From: Antedon mediterranea
Taxonomy: Eukaryota > Echinodermata > Crinoidea > Comatulida > Antedonidae
Direction: 5' to 3'
Assembly: GCF_964355755.1 (NCBI RefSeq)
Contig: NC_092672.1
Coordinates: 21,944,501 to 22,008,500, forward strand
Length of the DNA: 64,000 nucleotides
The position numbers and the translations under genes are program-made. The notes beneath the pieces were generated by a model. It did not search any database and was not told the origin of the DNA. It saw only the letters and a list, made by a program, of their open reading frames with translations. Positions within the stretch are counted from its first letter, which is position 1. The number at the start of each line of letters is the position of its first letter. Shown in pieces: positions 1-9,956 of this stretch.

Positions 1-185
1 ATTTACTTATATTTAGGTGGTGTTATGTAATGAATTATAAATCATCCTTGCTGGAGGTTAATTAATCTAATTATTTCGGGTTTCCGTTCTGACCTTGTTA
101 TTATTCTTGATGGTCAATTTTAATTATTATTTCCGCCAGGTGTTTCTTTGTCTCTTAATTATTAATTTTTGACGCGATGTTCTAG

Positions 186-434
186 TACGTGGAGCAAGGG
201 AGTTGTGCAGATACTGTTATAATAATTAGCGATGATGAGGAGACTGTTGTTCCAGGCAGTGATATAGATGATCGTTACATGGAGGCCGAAGAGGTTATCC
301 CCGCGGGTATAGATGAAGGAGTCGAGAGGAGTAATAGGCCTACAAGTTGTATATTTACGTACGTAGACGAGGTGGAGAGAGAATTTTTGTTGAAAATGGA
401 GCGTTTGATTAAACAATCAGTTGTTTCCTTTTAA
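186..434 (+). CDS. Small acidic ORF with SUMO-interaction-like motif (left arm)
   Basis: The open frame of about 82 codons begins right after a TTCTAG that looks like a splice acceptor and has no ATG at its beginning, so it is more likely a 3' exon than a complete gene; the first internal ATG comes about 30 codons in. Near the N-terminus the residues VIIISDDEE match the classical SUMO-interacting pattern, a hydrophobic core followed by acidic residues. The rest is acidic and then turns basic and hydrophobic around EREFLLKMERLIKQ. The frame is kept in the opposite arm with an E to K change in the acidic run. I do not recognise the protein family. Its place upstream of the polymerase promoter suggests a second gene of the element. 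Confidence 0.45.
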   Translation, partial: YVEQGSCADTVIIISDDEETVVPGSDIDDRYMEAEEVIPAGIDEGVERSNRPTSCIFTYVDEVEREFLLKMERLIKQSVVSF

Positions 435-496
435 TTGTTTGCAGTGCTTCCCGTTTAGGTTTAATAAATTATTTTTATGGCGCGTATTTTTGATTT

Positions 497-884
497 GTCC
501 TTTCACTACATCTCTCCAATTTTTTCCCTTTGTTGTTTTAATTAAGGTGTTTCCTGGGTCCATGTTTTCCATTTGGTCGAAGGCTAAATCTAATGGTCAC
601 TGTTGTGGGAGGGTCTTCCTAATTATGTAAGGGCTGTTTGACCAATCTTAATAGCGGACACATTTCCTAAAGGAAGTTCTAAGTACCTTTGTCCTTTCAC
701 TACATCTCTCCAATTTTTTCCCCTTTGTTGTTTTAATTAAGGTGTTTCCTGTGTTCATGTTTTCCGTTTGGTCGAAGGCTAAATCTAATGGTCACTGTTG
801 TGGGAGGGTCTTCCTAATTATGTAAGGGCTGTTTGACCAATCTTAATAGTGGACACATTTCCTAAAGGAAGTTCTAAGTACCTT
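497..884 (+). repeat. 194-bp tandem duplication upstream of the polymerase promoter (left arm)
   Basis: Sequence beginning GTCCTTTCACTACATCTCTC at 497 recurs at 691 with few changes, giving two units of about 194 bp. Each unit includes GGTCGAAGGCTAAATCTAAT and CCTAAAGGAAGTTCTAAG. The second copy ends about 40 bp before the TATA box, so the pair may be an upstream regulatory repeat. The opposite arm carries the same pair. Confidence 0.85.
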
Positions 885-926
885 TGTTTGCATAAATTAT
901 TAAATTTAATTAGTGTCGTGGGATGG

Positions 927-960
927 TATAAAAACAGCGTAAGTGTGGGTAATTTTTCAT
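927..960 (+). promoter_or_regulatory. TATA box and initiator of the polymerase gene (left arm)
   Basis: TATAAAAA at 927-934 is followed about 30 bases later by TCATTC (A at 959), the spacing expected for a TATA/Inr RNA polymerase II core promoter. The first in-frame ATG after it is at 991, 32 bases downstream. An earlier alternative ATG-like start near 943 would lie upstream of the predicted transcription start, which is why 991 is preferred. Confidence 0.6.
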
Positions 961-990
961 TCGCCTACTGATTATTCTAGACTTATTACT

Positions 991-3900
991 ATGGCTCATT
1001 ACGAATCATCATCATCATCTTCCGATTCTAACGATAGCTTGTTTATCGAATGCCAGAGAGCAGTAGAAGCTATCGTTAGTTTATCGCGAAATAATGTCGA
1101 AAATATCGATACCGACGATGTTATCCCCGATATTGGACTACTAGAAGATTTCGTATTTAATGACCAGGATCTTGATTTAGATGTTAGCCAGAGTGTTTCT
1201 GAAGCCGATAGCCTCTCACTTTCGGATATTTGTAATAATGCTATTGAGATAGTGCAGGAGCTATCGGCTAATTTGCGTATTGATGACGTAGAAGTAAGTG
1301 TTTGTTTATTTTATTTTTTTTACATAATATTTATTTTACCGTGTATAATTCTAAAAAAGTAGATTGTGTGTAACCGAACGTGTGTTTACAGCGTTTTACG
1401 GCTTCTTTGTGTTTCTTTCTAATTTATTTATTTATTTTTTTTTAATTTTAAATTTTTTTTTTACCGTGTATATCTCATAAAGTGGTAGTTTATGTAATTG
1501 GGGCATTTACAAAGTGTTTCTGCGTTTACGGTTTATACGCGTTTTCCTTTCTAATTTATCTATTTATTTATTTTTTTTTTTCTGTATAGTACGGTGTTGG
1601 TGCTCACACCAAATGTTTGAGTTTGAGAGGAAATGTCGAGATTAATGATTCAGCGGAGTCTTCGATTATTGAGGTAACTATCGTTTTATTTTCTTTACTA
1701 CTGTTGTTGTTGTTGTTGTTGTTGTACAACGTCTTTTATTTCTTTTTTCTTTACCGTTTTTCTCTTTTTGTTTTCAGCCTGTACCCATACAGTACGGAAG
1801 GGGCGTTAATAGAAAGAGGCTCAGAATCGAAGACGGAGAAGAAGAAGAAGAAGAATTTGTCAATATTGATACTGTTGAAGACGAGGACCTTAACCTTGAT
1901 GAGGTAGAGTTGAATCACTTCTGTAGAATCGTTCAATTAGCTGATAGGTATAATCAACGTTTTAACGCGACTATTAGCGATTTTTTAGTAAATTTTTTAA
2001 ATATTGATCATATAAGTTTAGAGGTGTTTCTGCCCACACTGTATCGAATTTTCGAGCATGTCGTCGATAATCTCTGCATTAACGTGCATGTCGACGACAT
2101 GCTTCGAATAGTCATACAGGCTGAGGGGTTAGATTCACCTATCTCTATCCCTTTTGGACGGAGGGGCCATCTTACGGCTGACGTTATTTTTGCAGCCATT
2201 ATGAAGGTCCTTCAGTCCAAAACGGATATTTTTATTAATAACAAGTTTAAATTTAACGTTCTCCACATGAGAATGCCTAGGGGTGGGGGCTATAGAAGAA
2301 ACGGTATCGACATATTGTTAAATGCTAAATGTATAATTAAGATTAAGAATGATGATAACGAAACTATCTGCTGCGCACGTTACGGGTATTTCTATGCTCG
2401 AAGACAAAATTAACAACGTAACTAGATGGAATAACGTTAGACAGGGTAAGTGTGAACAAAAAAAAGCCGCCCTTCATTTACTTAGAGATTCGGGGGTTAG
2501 GGAGCAGACATGCGGCATCGAGGAAATAAAAAAGATGCAATCAAAATTACCAAATTACCAAATTATTGTCATTTCAAAAGACAATTTAAATTCTGTCATT
2601 TTTAGCGGCGATTATAGAAAGAAGCAGATATATCTTTATCATCATTCTAATCATTACGATCTCATAACAACAATGACAGGTTTTCTAAAAATTGACTATT
2701 TCTGCGATAGATGTCATAAGGGGTATATTCACAAGTACCAACACAATTGTCAATTTACGTGCGTGCTGTGTAAGCACAATGACTGCCCCTCTTCTAATTC
2801 TTTTGAAAATAGAGAGAGTAGAATAGAATGTAAAGAATGTAATAGATTTTTTAAGGATAGGCAATGTTTCACCAATCATAAACAATCTCCTGATTCTAAA
2901 GTTTCAGTATGTGGCAAAATTAAAAATTGTTCAACTTGTAATAGGATCGTTCACAAAGATCACAATTGCCAAAACCGCTTTTGTAGAATTTGTAGGACTT
3001 TCGTTTCATACGATCATCAATGCTACATGGAACCGGTTGTAGCCCCTAAGCATACTGAAAGAAAGTTTAAGAATCAGGAGGCCCGTAACAGAGCTGTCAC
3101 TAAATATTTCTTTTTTGATTTCGAATGCACGCAAGATACAGGCGAACACAAACCAAATTTATGCGTTCTTCAAAAAACTTGTCTTAATTGTATCGACGGC
3201 GCTAATGATTCCGCCGATTGTGACGTGTGTGGGGATAAAACAGTGGTTTTTCACGGGGGGTCTGCATGCGAAGATTTCTGCAATTACGTATTCAAAATTA
3301 CAAATTTAACGAAAATATTACGTGTATCGCTCACAACTTCCAGGGTTTGATAGTTACTTCGTGCTCAACTACCTGTACGAAAACTCCATTGTACCGGATG
3401 TAATGGCTCGCGGTGGTAAACTTATTTCGATTAGGACTAAAGAAACGAGCATTCGATTCATCGATTCCCTTTCATTTCTGCCCATGCCTCTATCCAAATT
3501 GCCCAAAACTTTTGGCATCTCCGAACTTAAAAAGGGTTACTTTCCTCATTATTTTAATTCTTTAGAAAACCAAAATTACGTAGGTCCTTACCCCGATTCT
3601 TCAAATTATTCCCCCGATAAAATGACTACTTCAGGTCGAGAATCTTTCTTTAAATGGTACAACCAGAAAATTGATAGTAATCAAGTATTTGATCTTAAAA
3701 AAGAACTCGTCGAGTATTGTATTAGCGATGTAGATAGTGAAAGAAGAAAGTGTTGTCTTACTTTTAGACATCTTTTTTTGAAAGTAACTATATCGCCGAA
3801 AAACCCTCTACTCGGCGGTGTTGACCCCTTTTCAAATAATTTAATGACAATTGCCTCAGCGTGTAACCACGTATTTTCTAGAAATGTTTTAAAACCATCC

Positions 3901-5695
3901 ACCATCGCTCTATTTCCAGCATCAGGGTATTTAACAACCGTTAACCATTCTCACTCTAGCATGGAATGGCTGTGCTACGAGTCACATAAAAGGGGGGTCT
4001 TTATCCATCATGCCAGAAATGGAGGGGAAAAAATGTTTGGGCCTTACTCCGTCGACGGCGCATGTTTAGAAAACAAAATAATTTTCGAATTTATGGGTTG
4101 TTTTTTCCACGGGTGCCAAGATTGTTATAGACCCGATTCCATTAATCCCTTCAATAACGAGACCATGTTGGAATGCTTTGTCAAGACAAGCAAGAAAACA
4201 CGGTTTCTGAAGGAACAATTTCCAGATTTCGAATACGTCAAGATTTGGGGACACGAATGGAAACGGATCAAGCAATCGTTGGCCCCAAACATTAAATCTA
4301 TCGTCTCCAAAGTTCCTTTAATTAGGCAGACTTTGAATCCAAGAGACGCGTTTTTCGGTGGGAGGACTAATGCCAGTTGTTTGTTCTATAAGGTAAAACC
4401 GGGTGAAGAAATTAATTACATAGATTATACTTCCTTGTACCCTTATGTAAATAAATACGGTACCTACCCCGTAGGGCATCCTGAAATCAATGTCCACGGA
4501 TATCAACGATTATTTCGGCTTGATAAAGTGTAGGCCTACAATCGAAGCGCCTAAAAAATTATTCCATCCGGTCTTACCTTATAGATCAAACGGTAAATTA
4601 ATGTTTGCTCTCTGTAGAACATGCGCCGATTCTCAACAACAAACCGCTTGCAATCATTCCGGTACAGATAGAGAATTTACGGGTTCTTGGGCAACGATCG
4701 AAGTCGCTAAAGCCGTGGAAGTTGGGTACGAGATACGTAAAGTTCACGTAGTATGGCACTTTAAAAATAAAAGCGTGTACTCTGCAGATTCTCCCTCGTC
4801 CGGTCTATTTGCCGCTTACATTAACACCTTTTTAAAATTGAAACAAGAAGCTTCGGGTTGGCCTGAATGGTGTAAAACGCCCGAAGATAAACAAAAATAC
4901 ATTTCGGACTATCGAACCGTAGAAGGTATCGACTTGAATCATGACGACATTGCGTACAATCCTGGGCTTCGATCTCTGGCCAAATTAATGCTAAATAGTT
5001 TTTGGGGTAAATTTGGCCAGCGTGAAAATCTCACGAGAATTAAATATACGCAAGATCCTAACGAGGTTTACGATATTTTATCGAACCCTGGGATAACCGT
5101 TCATGACATAAATTTTGTTAATGATAATTTGGCGGAGGTAAAATACGAGGACGAGGAACAATTTGTAGAAGTTAACCGAAAGGTTAACGTTGTCATTGCC
5201 GCATTTACCACAGCGTTAGCGCGTTTAAAATTGTACGAGCTGTTGGAACAATTGCAGGAGCGCGTCCTGTATTATGATACCGACAGCGTAATCTTCGTAT
5301 CAAAACCCGGAGATTGGGACCCTCCCCTGGGCGACTATTTGGGTCAGTTAACGACCGAAGTCGATCCTAAAGATGGTAAATTCATCGAGTCCTTCGTTTC
5401 TGGGGGGCCTAAGAACTACGCCTATAAATTGGATACGGGGAAGACCGTTTGTAAAGTTAAGGGTTTTACCCTTAACTTTACAAACGCTCAGAAAATTAAT
5501 TTTGACACCGTCTCCAATATGGTAAGGGGTGTTGGCCCCGATACAATTAAGACGGCTGAGAAGAATCGCATAACGCGCAAGCCAAAAACACGAAAGATAG
5601 TCAACGAAACATCGACTAAAGACTATCGAATCGTGTACGACAAAAGAATTATTATCGAAAATTATCGTACAGTTCCTTACGGGTATGTTTGGTGA
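991..5695 (+). pseudogene. Protein-primed family B DNA polymerase, three exons, broken (left arm)
   Basis: Predicted exons are 991-1293 (donor GTAAGT), 1590-1673 (acceptor TATAG, donor GTAACT) and 1778-5695 (acceptor TTTTCAG), all phase 0. Exon 1 is acidic and serine-rich; exon 3 opens with a Glu run. Then come a conserved N-terminal region with Cys/His clusters (about 2690-3030), the exonuclease motifs (DFE near 3120; FDSYF near 3350; an intact YxxxD near 3715), a Cys-containing insert (FFHGCQDCY near 4110), and the polymerase palm motifs: SLYPYV near 4430, KLMLNSFWGKFG near 4985, YYDTDSV near 5270. The product would make element DNA using a protein primer. Compared with the right arm, an 8-base deletion near 2380, a one-base deletion near 3295 and a 14-base deletion near 4490 shift the frame, so this copy is probably dead. 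A 6-base insertion GGCCTA near 4533 keeps the frame. Confidence 0.85.
5446..5486 (+). other. Perfect 19-bp stem-loop inside the polymerase coding sequence (left arm)
   Basis: CGTTTGTAAAGTTAAGGGT at 5446-5464 and its exact reverse complement at 5468-5486 flank a TTT loop. It encodes part of a conserved stretch (around KVKGFTLNF) downstream of motif C. The right arm carries the same structure at 7660-7700. Confidence 0.9.
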
Positions 5696-6459
5696 ATCAC
5701 GGCAATACATTTCTTTTTAAAAATGTAAACATACTTTGTTATAGATAATTATTTGTTACTCTTTATACATTCTTTACCGTACTCTCTCTTTTTTTTTATA
5801 GTTTGAACAAAATATATTTGTAGTTTTAATGTAAATATTTTTATACCTCTTTTAATATAAATAATTTTTATACCCGTTTTTTAAAGTCGAATTTTTGCGG
5901 GGGTTAAGTAAATATATTTTAAAATATTTTTCCGCTTGATTTTCTTATGTCGATACCGTTTCTCTTTTTGTAGAATAAGTACATATATTTCGTAATTTTA
6001 ATTTAAATATTTTACCACTTGAATTCTTATGTCGATACCGTTTCTCCTTTTTGTAAATTAAGTAAATATATTTTTCCACTTGAATTTCTTATGTCGATAC
6101 CGTTTCTCCTTTTTGTAGATTAAGTAAATATTGTTATAACTGTTTTAATGTTAATACATTTTATACTTATAAAAATCGATTTTTGAAGATTAAGCAATAT
6201 TTTTGTAATTTTAATTTAAATATTTTTCCACTTGATTTCTTATGTCGATACCGTTTCTCTTTTTTGTAGATTAAGTAAATATTGTTATAACTGTTTTAAT
6301 GTTAATACATTTTATACTTATAAAGTCGATTTTTGTAGATTAAGCAATATTTTTGTAATTTTAATTTAAATATTTTTCGACTTGAATTCTTATGTCGATA
6401 CCGTTTCTCATTTTGCGGATTAAGCAAATACATGTTTGTAAAGTTATTTTGTTTTGTTT
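5696..6459 (+). repeat. AT-rich 3' block with five antisense 18-mers (left arm)
   Basis: No gene is visible. Irregular tandem repeats of roughly 60-150 bp contain TATGTCGATACCGTTTCT at 5946, 6028, 6090, 6241 and 6391, each followed by a T-rich stretch and, in most copies, a form of GTAGATTAAGTAAATAT. The 18-mer is the exact reverse complement of polymerase exon 3 at 2297-2314. The block lies directly after the stop codon, so it may hold the 3' UTR, the polyadenylation region and possibly replication or regulatory sites. Confidence 0.8.
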
Positions 6460-6667
6460 GTCAATTGACACTTGAACTTGACCTCTATACAAGGACGAAT
6501 AGACTGTGACAATTAACCATGACCTATGGTCAACCGTTTTATTGGGAGGCTCTCAAATTTCGACGAAGTCGAAAACTGAAACCCCATGCTTTTGGGACCA
6601 GAGGTCATGGTTAATTGTCACAGTCTATTCGTCCTTGTATAGAGGTCAAGTTCAAGTGTCAATTGAC
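6460..6667. repeat. Apex of the palindrome with nested hairpin
   Basis: A 66-bp stem (6460-6525 against 6602-6667) surrounds a loop of about 76 bases. At its centre TTTCGAC-GAA-GTCGAAA (6558-6574) forms a second small hairpin. Just outside the stem the arms differ (about 40 bases on the left, about 70 on the right) before long-arm identity resumes near 6420 and 6731. Confidence 0.85.
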
Positions 6668-6730
6668 ACAAGTCTTTTTTCCCATGTTCAGAGTTCAAGT
6701 AATTAACCTTTTAATTATTAACCGCATCCG

Positions 6731-7440
6731 CAAAATGAGAAACGGTATCGACATAAGAATTCAAGTCGAAAAATATTTAAATTAAAATTACAAAAATATT
6801 GCTTAATCTACAAAAATCGACTTTATAAGTATAAAATTTATTAACATTAAAACAGTTATAACAATATTTACTTAATCTACAAAAAAGAGAAACGGTATCG
6901 ACATAAGAAATCAAGTGGAAAAATATTTAAATTAAAATTACAAAAATATTGCTTAATCTTCAAAAATCGATTTTTATAAGTATAAAATGTATTAACATTA
7001 AAACAGTTATAACAATATTTACTTAATCTACAAAAAGGAGAAACGGTATCGACATAAGAAATTCAAGTGGAAAAATATATTTACTTAATTTACAAAAAGG
7101 AGAAACGGTATCGACATAAGAATTCAAGTGGTAAAATATTTAAATTAAAATTACGAAATATATGTACTTAATCTACAAAAAGAGAAACGGTATCGACATA
7201 AGAAAATCAAGCGGAAAAATATTTTAAAATATATTTACTTAACCCCCGCAAAAATTCGACTTTAAAAAACGGGTATAAAAATTATTTATATTAAAAGAGG
7301 TATAAAAATATTTACATTAAAACTACAAATATATTTTGTTCAAACTATAAAAAAAAAGAGAGAGTACGGTAAAGAATGTATAAAGAGTAACAAATAATTA
7401 TCTATAACAAAGTATGTTTACATTTTTAAAAAGAAATTTA
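6731..7440 (-). repeat. AT-rich 3' block with five antisense 18-mers (right arm)
   Basis: Mirror image of the left 3' block. The 18-mer appears on the plus strand as AGAAACGGTATCGACATA at 6738, 6898, 7039, 7101 and 7193. Its coding counterpart in this arm is at 16292-16309. No gene is visible in the block. Confidence 0.8.
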
Positions 7441-7450
7441 TTGCCGTGAT

Positions 7451-9867
7451 TCACCAAACATACCCGTAAGGAACTGTACGATAATTTTCGATAATAATTC
7501 TTTTGTCGTACACGATTCGATAGTCTTTAGTCGATGTTTCGTTGACTATCTTTCGTGTTTTTGGCTTGCGCGTTATGCGATTCTTCTCAGCCGTCTTAAT
7601 TGTATCGGGGCCAACACCCCTTACCATATTGGAGACGGTGTCAAAATTAATTTTCTGAGCGTTTGTAAAGTTAAGGGTAAAACCCTTAACTTTACAAACG
7701 GTCTTCCCCGTATCCAATTTATAGGCGTAGTTCTTAGGCCCCCCAGAAACGAAGGACTCGATGAATTTACCATCTTTAGGATCGACTTCGGTCGTTAACT
7801 GACCCAAATAGTCGCCCAGGGGAGGGTCCCAATCCCCAGGTTTTGATACGAAGATTACGCTGTCGGTATCATAATACAGGACGCGCTCCTGCAATTGTTC
7901 CAACAGCTCGTACAATTTTAAACGCGCTAACGCTGTGGTAAATGCGGCAATGACAACGTTAACCTTTCGGTTAACTTCTACAAATTGTTCCTCGTCCTCG
8001 TATTTTACCTCCGCCAAATTATCATTAACAAAATTTATGTCATGAACGGTTATCCCAGGGTTCGATAAAATATCGTAAACCTCGTTAGGATCTTGCGTAT
8101 ATTTAATTCTCGTGAGATTTTCACGCTGGCCAAATTTACCCCAAAAACTATTTAGCATTAATTTGGCCAGAGATCGAAGCCCAGGATTGTACGCAATGTC
8201 GTCATGATTCAAGTCGATACCTTCTACGGTTCGATAGTCCGAAATGTATTTTTGTTTATCTTCGGGCGTTTTACACCATTCAGGCCAACCCGAAGCTTCT
8301 TGTTTCATTTTTAAAAAGGTGTTAATGTAAGCGGCAAATAGACCGGACGAGGGAGAATCTGCAGAGTACGCGCTTTTATTTTTAAAGTGCCATACTACGT
8401 GAACTTTACGTATCTCGAACCCAACTTCCACGGCTTTAGCGACTTCGATCGTTGCCCAAGAACCCGTAAATTCTCTATCTGTACCGAAATGATTGCAAGC
8501 GGTTTGTTGTTGAGAATCGGCGCATGTTCTACAGAGAGCAAACATTAATTTACCGTTTGATCTATAAGGTAAGACCGGATGGAATAATTTTTTAGGCGCT
8601 TCGATTGTACACTTTATCAAGCCGAAATAATCGTTGATATCCGTGGACATGTCGTTGCGATCATTGATTTCAGGATGCCCTACGGGGTAGGTACCGTATT
8701 TATTTACATAAGGGTACAAGGAAGTATAATCTATGTAATTAATTTCTTCACCCGGTTTTACCTTATAGAACAAACAACTGGCATTAGTCCTCCCACCGAA
8801 AAACGCGTCTCTTGGATTCAAAGTCTGCCTAATTAAAGGAACTTTGGAGACGATAGATTTAATGTTTGGGGCCAACGATTGCTTGATCCGTTTCCATTCG
8901 TGTCCCCAAATCTCGACGTATTCGAAATCTGGAAATTGTTCCTTCAGAAACCGTGTTTTCTTGCTTGTCTTGACAAAGCATTCCAACATGGTCTCGTTAT
9001 TGAAGGGATTAATGGAATCGGGTCTATAACAATCTTGGCACCCGTGGAAAAAACAACCCATAAATTCGAAAATTATTTTGTTTTCTAAACATGCGCCGTC
9101 GACGGAGTAAGGCCCAAACATTTTTTCCCCTCCATTTCTGGCATGATGGATAAAGACCCCCCTTTTATGCGACTCGTAGCACAGCCATTCCATGCTAGAG
9201 TGAGAATGGTTAACGGTTGTTAAATACCCTGATGATGGAAATAGAGCGATGGTGGATGGTTTTAAAAAATTTCTAGAAAATACGTGGTTACACGCTGAGG
9301 CAATTGTCATTAAATTATTTGAAAAGGGGTCAACACCGCCGAGTAGAGGGTTTTTCGGCGATATAGTTACTTTCAAAAAAAGATGTCTAAAAGTAAGACA
9401 ACACTTTCTTCTTTCACTATCTACATCGCTGATACAATTCTCGACGAGTTCTTTTTTAAGATCAAATACTTGATTACTATCAATTTTCTGGTTGTACCAT
9501 TTAAAGAAAGATTCTCGACCTGAAGTAGTCATTTTATCGGGGGAATAATTTGAAGAATCGGGGTAAGGACCTACGTAATTTTGGTTTTCTAAAGAATTAA
9601 AATAATGAGGAAAGTAACCCTTTTTAAGTTCGGAGATGCCAAAAGTTTTGGGCAATTTGGATAGAGGCATGGGCAGAAATGAAAGGGAATCGATGAATCG
9701 AATGCTCGTTTCTTTAGTCCTAATCGAAATAAGTTTACCACCGCGAGCAATTACATCCGGTACAATGGAGTTTTCGTACAGGTAGTTGAGCACGAAGTAA
9801 CTATCATAACCCTGGAAGTTGTGAGCGATACACGTAATATTTTCGTTAAATTTGTAATCTTTGAATA
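7451..9867 (-). pseudogene. Family B DNA polymerase, C-terminal part of the right-arm gene
   Basis: The open frame runs from the LINE junction at 9867 to a stop at 7451. It carries the second exonuclease motif, the third one with its tyrosine changed to asparagine (ENCISDVD against EYCISDVD in the left arm), the Cys-containing insert, and polymerase motifs A, B and C as in the left arm. It is uninterrupted and lacks the left arm's 14-base deletion near motif A and the GGCCTA insertion. The N-terminal part of the gene lies at 15306-17614, on the far side of the inserted LINE and in the same frame. As it stands the gene is split and presumably inactive. Confidence 0.85.
7660..7700 (-). other. 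Perfect 19-bp stem-loop inside the polymerase coding sequence (right arm)
   Basis: Right-arm counterpart of the 5446-5486 hairpin, with arms at 7660-7678 and 7682-7700 and a three-base loop. It is identical in stem sequence. Confidence 0.9.
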
Positions 9868-9930
9868 TTCATTCTTTCTTGGAGATCCAAGAAACATTTA
9901 TTATATATGGCCTTTGGCCCAAATAATATA
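9868..9930 (-). other. LINE 3' end with two stem-loops
   Basis: On the minus strand GGCC-AAA-GGCC is followed by TTTCTTGG-ATCT-CCAAGAAA just before the junction. Terminal stem-loops of this kind in LINE families are recognised by the element's own reverse transcriptase, so this is the probable priming signal. Confidence 0.6.
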
Positions 9931-9956
9931 CAATGTAATACAATATTAAATAAATA

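Noticed and set aside
991-5695. Host replicative DNA polymerase gene
   Set aside because: The motif set, Cys/His-rich N-terminus and repeat context match selfish protein-primed polymerases, not cellular delta, epsilon, alpha or zeta.
5348-5710. 120-codon minus-strand frame opposite the polymerase C-terminus
   Set aside because: Shadow of the conserved polymerase frame; no recognisable domain.
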